From Chitinophagaceae bacterium (lineage in GTDB: Bacteria; Bacteroidota; Bacteroidia; Chitinophagales; Chitinophagaceae), in the NCBI GenBank assembly GCA_003167015.1, contig PMUF01000424.1:1-14665 (forward strand): DNA of 14,665 nucleotides, read 5' to 3'. Positions 6,928 through 14,197 of the stretch are shown piece after piece (position 1 is the stretch's first letter; every line of letters begins with the position of its first letter). The translations under genes and the position numbers were made by a program. A model generated the notes under the pieces. That model was not told the DNA's origin, did not search any database, and saw only the letters and a program-made list of their open reading frames with translations.

Positions 6928-9879
6928 TTAGAAGTCGACAGAAAGATGAAAGGCAGCTCTCTTACTCGCCGGGTAAGGATCTACATCCACGCCCGTGGAA
7001 AAGCCCGTCCCGAAATTGGATACTTCCGGATCATAAGATGGATATTTCGTGAACGTCAGGTAGTTGTTCAACGATATTCCGACCCGCAATCCTTTCACCG
7101 CAGCCACCGGCGGATGCGTAAAAGAATAATAAAGGCTGATCTCCCGCAACCTCACGTACCCCGAATTCTGCACGAACTCATGCGCATCGACCCCCACCTG
7201 CATCACCCGGTACAACCCATTCGGAACGCCTAACTTATTGGTGACTTTATCATAATCCGCGCTGGTCCCTCCGAAATCGTTCTCTAACGTCGTTAGGTCC
7301 ACATTTTGCCCCCCCTTCTTCCAGTGCAGCAGGAATCGCAGGCTCAGGTTATTGAAGAGCGTGATCTCGTTATAGGTGCTCATCTGGAAGGTCGGCTCGG
7401 CATCCCCTAGCTTGCTGACTCCTCCCGTACCATCGAGGCCCACGATCTGTGTGGCGGATTGCCCCTGCTGGATCTGGAACGATCCCAGCACATAACCGAA
7501 CGACCCCTGCGGCACTGCGGGGATCGTCAGCTTAGTCACCAGCGACCGGTTCAACCAGAAGTTCACCGATGTGTTCCAGGTGATACTCTTTGTCTGTACG
7601 GGCCTCGCATTCAGGCCCAGCTCCACGCCTCTGTTGCGCAGGTTGCCTGCATTCACCCATTCGCTGGCATAGCCCGATGAGGCAGGCAGACTGGACTGCA
7701 TCAGGAAGTTATCGATGATCTTGTTATAATAGGTCAGCTCGAACCCCAACCTGCCTTTCAACATGCTGAAGTCGGCCCCTGCCTCGAATTCTTCCTGGCG
7801 CTCCGGTTCGATGTTCGGCTGCCCTTCCTGCGAATTGACGAGGACACCGGGGTTGCCGGCAATATTGGAAATAGACAAAGCAGTGAATTTACTTCCGTAG
7901 GCCGGTACGTTATTGGCCTGACCATATGCCGCCCGCAATTTGACATTGTCGATCCAGTCAGCCTGTAGCAGCCCCATCTTCGTCAGGTTCCATGACAGCC
8001 CGGCCTTGGGATAGAAATAGTAATGCCCGACATTTCCGTTGTTGGAAGATTCATCCAACCTGCCCCCTGCGGTCAACAACAGTACATCGTTGATGTTCAC
8101 CTCCTCCTGCAGAAAAATACCGTTGTTCTGGTATTTGGTCCTCAATTGAGTGGCATTCAGGGCGCCTGCCTGGTTGACATTGGATTGCCCCGCGATGACC
8201 TGCGTAGCCACATCCAATAAATTATTGTAATTCCCTGTCTCCTGCGTTAGCCCGGCGGAAGTGGTGAAGGACAGCCGGTCGGAAGGGGTCAGCGTATTCA
8301 CTACCGATGCGATATAATTGGTGTTGAGATTCCTGGTCATCCCTTCGATGGAAGTCCCTTTATTGATGGCCTGCCATTGCAATGTGGCAGGAAATAATAC
8401 CTGCGTCTCCAGGTTGTAAAAGTCAAAACCGCCCAACCCGACTAACTTTGTTTGGCTGATACGGCTCTTCTGTAAGATCGCCTCTAATTTGACGCCGGTG
8501 ATGAAACGGTTGACGCCCTCATTGTTCCGCATCAACGCGATCGTCTGTAAAGGATTGGCTGCTGCAAATGGATTATCCGGGTAATTGCCTTGGGCATCGG
8601 GATGCAGCTGCGCAAAATCGGGTGTAGAGGAAAGGGCAATGCCCGTGGTCACCCCCACATTGTCGTTACCCTGGAATCCCCTGTCGGCGGAAGAGTTGAT
8701 ATAATTCGTGCTGACGCCTAATTTGATATTATCCCCGACCTTTTGGTCGACGTTCAGCCGAAAGCTGGTGTTATTGTACCCGGTATTTTTTTCGATGCCC
8801 CCCTCGTCCTTTGTCGACACGGAAAAATAGACACCGGTCTTATCTGTGCCGCCGCTGACGCTCAGCACGCTGTTGCGGGCAAAGCCGGTATTGCCATAGA
8901 TCTCCTTTTCGTAGTCGTAAATATGCCCTGCGGATTGAGCGGCCGTGAATTCCTGCCCCAGCAAGACACTCTCGGCGCTATCGCTGGACAAGCTGGCGGC
9001 AGTAGCCGCGGTGAATTGGCGTACGCCCAGTAGCTTGCGTACCTTGATGACGCCCAGGTCCTGCGAGAAAGTAACTTTCGTCCTTCCTTGCCTGCCCTTT
9101 TTGGTTGTAATGATGATAACCCCTGCTGCCGCCCTCGATCCATAGACAGCTGCGGCAGACGCGCCTTTTAAGATCTCGATGTTCTCGATGTCCTCCGGCC
9201 GGATATCGGCGATCCGGCTCGAAGGGTTGTCCTGGGTGGACGTGGGGGCGCCACCCGACTGTGCCAGTGTCACCGCATTCAACCCTGCGGAAGTGGCCGT
9301 ATTGTCGACAAATACCCCATCCACGACATACAAGGGTTGCGTATTGCCATAGACTGACGTCACACCTCGCAGCTTGACGGAGATACCGCCGCCCGGTGAA
9401 CCCGAGTTGGCATTGATCAACGCACCCGGGATCTTCCCTTCCAGGGCTGCATCGAATGTCCCCGCGGGCGCGCCTTCATTCAGCTCTTTCGCAGAGATGG
9501 TAGCTACGGCATTGGCAAGATTCCTTCTCTTCACGGTCGTGGCCAGACCCGTCACCACCACTTCATCCAGGTGGGCGACATCTTCTTCCAGCCGTATCTT
9601 AGCCTCGGTGCCTAACTCATCCGCGCGCAGCGTCCTGGCTACGAATCCCGCAGAAGTAATGATCACCAAAGTGTTGGGTGAAACGGCCAGTTTGAAATTA
9701 CCTTCCGCATCGGTCGTCGTACCGCGGGAAGTTCCTTTGATCACGATGGAGGCGCCGCCCACCGGGTTACCGCCGGCGTCCGTGATCCTGCCGGAAATCG
9801 TTTGGTTTTGTGAAAAGGTGGGTTCTGGCAGGAAGGCAAGGCAAGCCAATCCCACCAACAAAAAAAGTAATTTTTTCAT
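6928..9879 (-). CDS. SusC/RagA-family TonB-linked outer-membrane transporter
   Basis: I take the ATG at 9879 (983 residues), since MKKLLFLLVGLACLAFL...FSQ is a proper signal peptide; the ATG at 9900 would place seven extra residues before it. The order is a carboxypeptidase-regulatory-like domain (ISGRITDAGGNPVGGASIVIKG, TTTDAEGNFKL), a TonB-box-like HLDEVVVTG, the plug (GKIPGALI, VKLRGV, PLYVVDGVFVD, IRPEDIENIEILKGASAAAVYGSRAA, GVIIITTKKG), then a long barrel. The end shows YVRLREISLYYSF, YDPEVSNFGTG and a terminal Phe (HLSVDF), the outer-membrane insertion signal. There is no N-terminal secretin/STN domain, so it is not of the sigma-factor-signalling kind. It works with SusD, encoded immediately downstream, to import a ligand using TonB energy. 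It follows AhpD-like gene A after 47 bases, probably in the same transcript. Confidence 0.96.
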   Translation of the reverse strand: MKKLLFLLVGLACLAFLPEPTFSQNQTISGRITDAGGNPVGGASIVIKGTSRGTTTDAEGNFKLAVSPNTLVIITSAGFVARTLRADELGTEAKIRLEEDVAHLDEVVVTGLATTVKRRNLANAVATISAKELNEGAPAGTFDAALEGKIPGALINANSGSPGGGISVKLRGVTSVYGNTQPLYVVDGVFVDNTATSAGLNAVTLAQSGGAPTSTQDNPSSRIADIRPEDIENIEILKGASAAAVYGSRAAAGVIIITTKKGRQGRTKVTFSQDLGVIKVRKLLGVRQFTAATAASLSSDSAESVLLGQEFTAAQSAGHIYDYEKEIYGNTGFARNSVLSVSGGTDKTGVYFSVSTKDEGGIEKNTGYNNTSFRLNVDQKVGDNIKLGVSTNYINSSADRGFQGNDNVGVTTGIALSSTPDFAQLHPDAQGNYPDNPFAAANPLQTIALMRNNEGVNRFITGVKLEAILQKSRISQTKLVGLGGFDFYNLETQVLFPATLQWQAINKGTSIEGMTRNLNTNYIASVVNTLTPSDRLSFTTSAGLTQETGNYNNLLDVATQVIAGQSNVNQAGALNATQLRTKYQNNGIFLQEEVNINDVLLLTAGGRLDESSNNGNVGHYYFYPKAGLSWNLTKMGLLQADWIDNVKLRAAYGQANNVPAYGSKFTALSISNIAGNPGVLVNSQEGQPNIEPERQEEFEAGADFSMLKGRLGFELTYYNKIIDNFLMQSSLPASSGYASEWVNAGNLRNRGVELGLNARPVQTKSITWNTSVNFWLNRSLVTKLTIPAVPQGSFGYVLGSFQIQQGQSATQIVGLDGTGGVSKLGDAEPTFQMSTYNEITLFNNLSLRFLLHWKKGGQNVDLTTLENDFGGTSADYDKVTNKLGVPNGLYRVMQVGVDAHEFVQNSGYVRLREISLYYSFTHPPVAAVKGLRVGISLNNYLTFTKYPSYDPEVSNFGTGFSTGVDVDPYPASKRAAFHLSVDF

Positions 9880-9926
9880 CGTTAATTTTGGTTTAGGCAA
9901 TAAAAAAAATCGCTAGCAGTCTTCTC

Positions 9927-10490
9927 TTATCTTATCGGTTGAGCGGTTGAATAAATATGGCTTCCATACCCTCGCTCCGCCACTTGCCGGGCCCGGGGCG
10001 GGTAGGTACTGAGATCCGTCGGGGTCGTCGCACCCAGTCCATCCACATAGCGGTTGAACAGGCAGAAGGCAGCGGCGATCAGCACGGTATCATGAATATC
10101 CTTGTCGGTGGCGCCTGCCTCGCGGGCCGCGGCTATATCTTCCGGTTGCACGGCCTTACCGCTTTGCTGCACTTTGCTGGCAATCGTCAGCAAAGCCTTC
10201 AACTTGTCGGAAATGTCCGCATGCCGGTAATCCTTCCTCACCTGGTCGACCAGCTCCCTGTCCCCGTCAAGATAGAGACAGGCAAGCTCCCCATGGGAGT
10301 TATGACAATAAAAGCAGTCATTCAGGTAAGATACCCGGGTAGCGATCAGCTCCCTTTCCCCTCGGGTCAAACCCTCGTTGTCCCGTAGGAGAACTTCCGC
10401 CAATGCAGCCAGCGGTTCCGCCGTTTCGGGTCGAAAGGCCATCAATCCCCGGATGCCGGGAAAATCATTGTTTACTTCAATGTGTGGCAT
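9927..10490 (-). CDS. AhpD-like / carboxymuconolactone decarboxylase family protein A
   Basis: This 187-residue protein is the first of three paralogues in the operon. The core is LTRGERELIATRVSYLNDCFYCHNSHGELA: Glu47, Cys59, Cys62 and His66 have the same spacing (12, 3 and 4 residues) as Glu118, Cys130, Cys133 and His137 of mycobacterial AhpD. The His between the AhpD cysteines is Tyr61 here. A second conserved block, ISDKLKALLTIA and GATDKDIHDTVLIAAAFCLFNRYVDGLG, continues the all-helical fold. AhpD-type proteins use the CxxC pair in thiol peroxidase or disulfide chemistry, whereas true carboxymuconolactone decarboxylases act on a lactone of the beta-ketoadipate pathway and lack the CxxC. 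The CxxC favours a redox role. It lies between paralogue B (28 bases upstream) and SusC (47 bases downstream). Exact function is unknown. Confidence 0.9.
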   Translation of the reverse strand: MPHIEVNNDFPGIRGLMAFRPETAEPLAALAEVLLRDNEGLTRGERELIATRVSYLNDCFYCHNSHGELACLYLDGDRELVDQVRKDYRHADISDKLKALLTIASKVQQSGKAVQPEDIAAAREAGATDKDIHDTVLIAAAFCLFNRYVDGLGATTPTDLSTYPPRARQVAERGYGSHIYSTAQPIR

Positions 10491-10518
10491 AGTTTAATGT
10501 ATTGGTTGTTTGTATAGA

Positions 10519-11070
10519 TTACTTGTGTAGATCATAATCGAGATACCCTTCCGCTGCGCGCCGTGGGGCGCGGTCTACATAGAACTGCCTGTCCTGTGGC
10601 GCCCAGGTGGCCAGGCCATCCACATAACGGTTGTACATGCAAAATGCCGCGGCGATCAACACGGTGTCATGGATCTCCCGGTCGGTAGCGCCCAGCGCCC
10701 GCGCCTTTTCGATCTGACTGGCGGTGACGGACCGTCCACTCTTCTGAACGCTGCCGGCAATACTCAACAAGGCCTTCATCTTGTCTGACAGGACGGTCGC
10801 GGCCGGATTGGCCTTGATCGCATCGATATATGACATGTCGCATTCCATGTAATGTTGCGCCAGGCTGCCATGCACATTCTGGCAAAAGAAACAGTCGTTC
10901 AGATAAGAAACATACGTGCCGATCAATTCCCTGTCACCGCGGGACAACGTGTTGTTATCATCCCGTAAAAGAGCCTCCGCCAGCTCGTTCAATGGTTTTG
11001 ACGTCTCCGGACAATAGGCCATAGGTCCCCTGATACCCGGCAGATCGTTTCCCAAATCAATGTGTGCCAT
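10519..11070 (-). CDS. AhpD-like / carboxymuconolactone decarboxylase family protein B
   Basis: This 183-residue paralogue is closest to protein A. Both begin with DLPGIRG/DFPGIRG and share VSYLNDCF and SDKxKALLxIA; the segment HDTVLIAAAFC is identical in both. The relay residues are Glu48, Cys60, Cys63 and His67, with Phe62 where AhpD has its middle His. The C-terminal block has GATDREIHDTVLIAAAFCMYNRYVDGLA. It starts five bases after the MFS stop, so it must share the transporter's transcript. The similarity and adjacency of A and B point to a tandem duplication. A thiol-redox or peroxidase-like role is the best family-based guess; the physiological substrate and reductant are not visible here. 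Soluble and cytosolic, as there is no signal peptide or membrane segment. Confidence 0.9.
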   Translation of the reverse strand: MAHIDLGNDLPGIRGPMAYCPETSKPLNELAEALLRDDNNTLSRGDRELIGTYVSYLNDCFFCQNVHGSLAQHYMECDMSYIDAIKANPAATVLSDKMKALLSIAGSVQKSGRSVTASQIEKARALGATDREIHDTVLIAAAFCMYNRYVDGLATWAPQDRQFYVDRAPRRAAEGYLDYDLHK

Positions 11071-11075
11071 AATAA

Positions 11076-12323
11076 TTATCCGTTTTTTGGCTGGGTATTC
11101 CCCCTGGCCACCCAGGTCACAACCCAGCCGATTAAAAAAATAAAGGAAAAAATAAACAACGTATTACTATAACCGCCCAGCAGGCTGACCAGCGCGCCGA
11201 CAAAGAAGACCGCAATGGCCGTGAACAACCTGCCCACGTTAAAACAAAACCCCGTAGCTGCCGCGGAAATCGCCGTCGGAAACAATTCCGGGATATAGGC
11301 CGACAACGCGCCCTGGCTGATACCGAAAAAGACCGCCAGCACAGCGATCTCCGCATACGTCACCCCTGAAAAAGAAGGAGTAAGCTTGAATAGCAGGACA
11401 GCCATACAAAAGCAGATGGAAAAACACAGCAGCATGGTCCTGCGCAGCCCGATCGCATGCGCTACCCAGCCCGAGATAAAGCCCCCCGTCAGCCCGCCGG
11501 CGCCCATCATCATCATGCTGATCCCTCCCTGGTGCCGCGCATCCGAAGATCCGGGCAGGCTCTGCACCCAGGTAGGCAGCCAGGAAAAAATGGCCCACAT
11601 CCCGATCAGCATGGTCCCGAAGATCAGGCTGCCGGTCCACAAATTTTTGCGATAGTCGGCGGCCAGAAATCCGTGCCGTGTCTTTTCAGCGGTCTTCCAT
11701 TTACCCGATTCTTTTAAAAAGAATAAGGCGGCAACTGAAGCTAACAGCGGAATAATACCCGTGAGAAAAGCCTGGCGCCACGCCGGTAATAAATAGTTGA
11801 TGAGCCCTGCGGAAAAAATACCTACCGGGATGGAAATGGATAGTATCCCGAGGGCGACCGCCCGGCGCTTCCCCGTCCATGCTTCCGATATGATGATCGT
11901 GGTAGTGACCAATACACCGCCGACGCCAAAGCCGGACAGCAGGCGACAAACAACGACCATTTCCCAGGACGGGGATATCGATGTGAGGACGGTGAACAAA
12001 CCATAACACAGCGTCGACAACATCACCGACCGTGCCCTTCCGATCCGGTCACAGACCAATCCCCAGACCACTCCGCCAAACATCCAGCCAAAGATGAAGA
12101 CGGAATTGATGGAGGCGCTGACGGCATTCAATTTCGCATCCGTCACGGGGCCTAACAGGTCTTTGACGGCCACGGGAAGATAGACCGACATCAGCGTCGA
12201 GACGACGCCGCCGAACATACTGCTCACAAAGCAGATCGTGAACAGCGCTGCATAAGCACCACGTCCCGTCGACGAGGCAGCATTCTGTTCGGGCATATAC
12301 GCAGCAGTAGTTGAATTGGCCAT
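11076..12323 (-). CDS. MFS transporter, aromatic-acid/sialate symporter-like
   Basis: This 415-residue permease has about 12 hydrophobic helices, the normal major facilitator size. Motif A is present after helix 2 (GLVCDRIGRARSVM), and helix 4-5 contains VVCRLLSGFGVGGVLVTTTIIISEAWTGKRRA, a pattern typical of the AAHS/sialate/SV2-like branch whose members import organic acids with protons. The long cytoplasmic loop (SGKWKTAEKTRHGFLAADYRKN) falls between the two six-helix halves. The C-terminus is short and basic. It is encoded 21 bases downstream of AhpD-like C and 5 bases upstream of AhpD-like B, so it probably moves the substrate or product of that pathway across the inner membrane. The substrate class is inferred from motif resemblance alone, and export cannot be excluded. 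Confidence 0.9.
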   Translation of the reverse strand: MANSTTAAYMPEQNAASSTGRGAYAALFTICFVSSMFGGVVSTLMSVYLPVAVKDLLGPVTDAKLNAVSASINSVFIFGWMFGGVVWGLVCDRIGRARSVMLSTLCYGLFTVLTSISPSWEMVVVCRLLSGFGVGGVLVTTTIIISEAWTGKRRAVALGILSISIPVGIFSAGLINYLLPAWRQAFLTGIIPLLASVAALFFLKESGKWKTAEKTRHGFLAADYRKNLWTGSLIFGTMLIGMWAIFSWLPTWVQSLPGSSDARHQGGISMMMMGAGGLTGGFISGWVAHAIGLRRTMLLCFSICFCMAVLLFKLTPSFSGVTYAEIAVLAVFFGISQGALSAYIPELFPTAISAAATGFCFNVGRLFTAIAVFFVGALVSLLGGYSNTLFIFSFIFLIGWVVTWVARGNTQPKNG

Positions 12324-12344
12324 AAATAATAGCAGGTTGTTGGG

Positions 12345-12908
12345 TTATTTCTTTTTCAAATGATCATAGCCATTCGGCAGCCGGTTGTAGCCATGGTTCT
12401 TCAGCCGTTCTCCCAGACCCTGGTAGAACGTGGGGTCGGAGGGCGTTACTGTTGCCAGGCCGTCGACATACCGGTTGTACAGGCAGAACAAGGCGGCGAT
12501 CAGTACCGTATCATGGATCTCCGCGTCGGTGGCGCCCTCCGCCTTTGCCGCATCAATCGCCGCCGGAGTAACTTTCTTTCCGCCGGCCTGTACCAGCGCA
12601 GCGATCTCCAGCAAAGCTTTCATCTTGTCACTCACCGGGGCAGTGCCGATATCCAGTTTGACCGCTTCCGATGTTTCGGTTTCATGTAATAAGACATTCG
12701 CTGCGGCCGTGTGTGCAGCCGTACAGAACCGGCATTGGTTGCGGGACGAGACGACAGTGGCGATGAGTTCACGCTCGCCTTCGGTCAGGGAAGATGGTCC
12801 GCGCAACAAAACTTGTGTCAGTTCCCGGATAGGCTTGGCGCTATCCTGGCGATATTCGAGCAACCCGGTAATGCCCGGCAGGTGCTCTTCCAGTGGAATG
12901 TAAGGCAT
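12345..12908 (-). CDS. AhpD-like / carboxymuconolactone decarboxylase family protein C
   Basis: This 187-residue protein is the most divergent of the three paralogues and the first of the tight gene block. The core is LTEGERELIATVVSSRNQCRFCTAAHTAAA, with Glu47, Cys59, Cys62 and His66 at AhpD spacing and Phe61 in place of the middle His. It has NQCRFC where A and B have NDCFYC and NDCFFC. The C-terminal block VSDKMKALLEIAALVQ and GATDAEIHDTVLIAALFCLYNRYVDGLA is shared with the others. The tail is Lys-rich (HLKKK). The ATG at 12908 has a good ribosome site, GGAG, seven bases upstream. It begins 35 bases after the hypothetical membrane protein's stop, so a larger operon that includes that gene is possible. 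Confidence 0.9.
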   Translation of the reverse strand: MPYIPLEEHLPGITGLLEYRQDSAKPIRELTQVLLRGPSSLTEGERELIATVVSSRNQCRFCTAAHTAAANVLLHETETSEAVKLDIGTAPVSDKMKALLEIAALVQAGGKKVTPAAIDAAKAEGATDAEIHDTVLIAALFCLYNRYVDGLATVTPSDPTFYQGLGERLKNHGYNRLPNGYDHLKKK

Positions 12909-12943
12909 TCGATCTCCATTGAAAAGGGTGATAAATCTTTGTT

Positions 12944-13507
12944 TCAGGCGCGAAACGCTGCAGACGCAGGCGGTCGTTCGGCTGAGGTGCCGGGAGGAGA
13001 AAGCAACCTGGTGGAGAAAAGGCCGGTCCTGTCAATCAGGATAAAGGATAGGTCCCCTACCCGAAAGCGAGGCGTGGCCGTATAAGGATCCACAACAAAA
13101 AATTTAGTCGCGCCGGGATGTCCCTGCCCCTGCCGGGAGCGCTGAACATCATTGATCAACCTGAAATAGTCCTCCCCGGAGAGACGCAGGTTCAGGGCCA
13201 TTCGGTTGGGAATGCACAGGAGCTCGATAGAATCGTTGTAAATCCGGCGTTTGACATATTGATAGGGGATGCCATTGATTTCTATCTGGCCGTCCACTCT
13301 TTCGAAAACAGCCGAATTATTATAATAGGCGAGTTGCGTGGCGGGCAGCTTAATGGATAACAGCTGCGTTTCATCGTAATGCCGGAGATCCAGCTGCGAC
13401 TGCAATTGCAGGTTGGACCTGTCTTGCATAAAATCATTCAGGACCCGGTAACCGAACCAGTTGAATAGAAGAATTCCCAATAGCAGTATGGCAGCAGCAG
13501 TCTTCAA
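12944..13507 (-). CDS. Membrane-anchored conserved hypothetical protein (TTG start)
   Basis: This is a 187-residue protein starting at TTG (13507). The start gives MKTAAAILLLGILLFNWFGYRVLNDF, one hydrophobic helix at the N-terminus followed by a soluble, extracytoplasmic-type region. No in-frame ATG would keep that helix: the next Met is residue 27. Recognisable stretches are LDLRHYDETQLLSIKLPATQLAYYNNSAVFERVDGQIEINGIPYQYVKRRI and DSIELLCIPNRMAL. I have the impression of similar unnamed proteins in Bacteroidota, but know no function for them. There is no Cys lipobox, so it is either a single-pass membrane protein or has a signal peptide. The C-terminal 30 residues are Pro/Ala rich and probably disordered. 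It lies between the lipocalin-like gene (73 bases) and AhpD-like C (35 bases), same strand. A 5-bp palindrome sits directly before the start. Confidence 0.72.
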   Translation of the reverse strand: MKTAAAILLLGILLFNWFGYRVLNDFMQDRSNLQLQSQLDLRHYDETQLLSIKLPATQLAYYNNSAVFERVDGQIEINGIPYQYVKRRIYNDSIELLCIPNRMALNLRLSGEDYFRLINDVQRSRQGQGHPGATKFFVVDPYTATPRFRVGDLSFILIDRTGLFSTRLLSPPGTSAERPPASAAFRA

Positions 13508-13509
13508 TC

Positions 13510-13523
13510 CCTAACAAATTAGG
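13510..13523. repeat. Inverted repeat at the start of the hypothetical gene
   Basis: CCTAA-CAAA-TTAGG is a perfect inverted repeat with 5-base arms, placed two bases before the TTG start on the minus strand. The minus strand reads CCTAATTTGTTAGG, in which TAATTTG is one base short of the TAnnTTTG -7 box. It could be an operator overlapping a promoter, or a small hairpin covering the start. It may also be chance. Confidence 0.3.
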
Positions 13524-13550
13524 CATTTTTGTTATAAAATCAGCTGCAAT

Positions 13551-13572
13551 AAATAAAAATTTTGGCCGCCAA
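13551..13572 (-). terminator. Weak candidate terminator after the lipocalin-like gene
   Basis: On the minus strand TTGG-CGG-CCAA is followed by AATTTTTATTT, starting nine bases after the stop at 13581. The stem is only four base pairs, so this would be a leaky terminator at best. It could partly separate the lipocalin-like gene from the downstream block. Confidence 0.25.
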
Positions 13573-13580
13573 CCCTCCAA

Positions 13581-14081
13581 TCAGGGCATTCGACTGAAAA
13601 CAGATACCGGTATAGTGCCATCCGGGCGGGCCGGAACCCGCCAGGTCAATGTATCTCCTTCAAGTGTGAAGCCGCTGACGCGGGTCGTCTCATCCCAGTT
13701 CGGATAAGATGCACGCTCTGTATGAAAAGTGATAGTGCCTTTGGCGAAGTCAACGGTATAGGTTCCAAAATGACAGCTGGCGCTGAGAACGGCATCTTTG
13801 TATTCTTCCGGAGTGCCTTTCGCGCGATCCCCCGAGGCGAATTTTAGGCGATCCGACCGGAATATTTCTACCACGTAATGACCGTCGGCAGTAAAAATGG
13901 CGATACCGCGGGGGGCTGTTCCATAATCGGCCACCCGGCTTCCGTCAGGCAGGATCTTGTCGGCGGCAGTAAGGCGCCAGGAGCCGACCAGCAATTTCGA
14001 TTGAGAAAAGACCGGCATTGTCAAGAGCACTAGTGCAAGAAAGCAAAAGCTTATTTTTAAAAGGGAAGATTGTTTTTTCAT
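13581..14081 (-). CDS. Exported lipocalin-like domain protein
   Basis: I choose the ATG at 14081 (166 residues), which starts a signal peptide (MKKQSSLLKISFCFLALVLL...VFSQ). The open frame to 14129 adds 16 residues that spoil it. The mature domain matches the Lipocalin_5-like family: LLVGSWRLTAADKILPDGSRVADYG, PRGIAIFTADGHYVVEIFRSDRLKFASGDRAKGTPEEYKDAV, HFGTYTVDFAKGTITFHTERASYPNWD and LTWRVPARPDG near the end. Such proteins fold as a small beta barrel and may bind a small hydrophobic ligand, but no biochemical role is established for this group. It lies downstream of the alpha/beta hydrolase gene (116-base gap) on the same strand, a spacing wide enough for its own promoter. On the minus strand AAGATTTG lies six bases before the ATG, one mismatch from a -7 box, with TTTT 19 bases further upstream. 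Confidence 0.87.
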   Translation of the reverse strand: MKKQSSLLKISFCFLALVLLTMPVFSQSKLLVGSWRLTAADKILPDGSRVADYGTAPRGIAIFTADGHYVVEIFRSDRLKFASGDRAKGTPEEYKDAVLSASCHFGTYTVDFAKGTITFHTERASYPNWDETTRVSGFTLEGDTLTWRVPARPDGTIPVSVFSRMP

Positions 14082-14197
14082 GCAACAAATCTTCCGCTTA
14101 TTATTTAGGTAAAAAACAAGATTCAACAAAAAGGCTTTTTATCTCAACATACGCCGGCACTCGTCATAAAGGAGCAACCGCACCCCCTTCAGAAGTC

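Noticed and set aside
5590..9879. Classical polysaccharide utilisation locus
   Set aside because: The SusCD pair is present, but no glycoside hydrolase, polysaccharide lyase, sulfatase or hybrid sensor is encoded in the window.
11132..12009. Minus-strand ORFs overlapping the MFS gene in other frames
   Set aside because: The 415-residue frame gives the proper helices and motif A; the others are out-of-frame readings of it.
12360..13085. Plus-strand ORFs opposite AhpD-like C and the hypothetical gene
   Set aside because: Antisense shadows of genes with clear family motifs or good coding character; their translations show no recognisable domain.
14100..14150. AAAAAGCCTTTTT-like sequence as a terminator of the hydrolase gene
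   Set aside because: The stem would be A-T only with almost no loop and no following T-run of its own, so it is not a credible hairpin.
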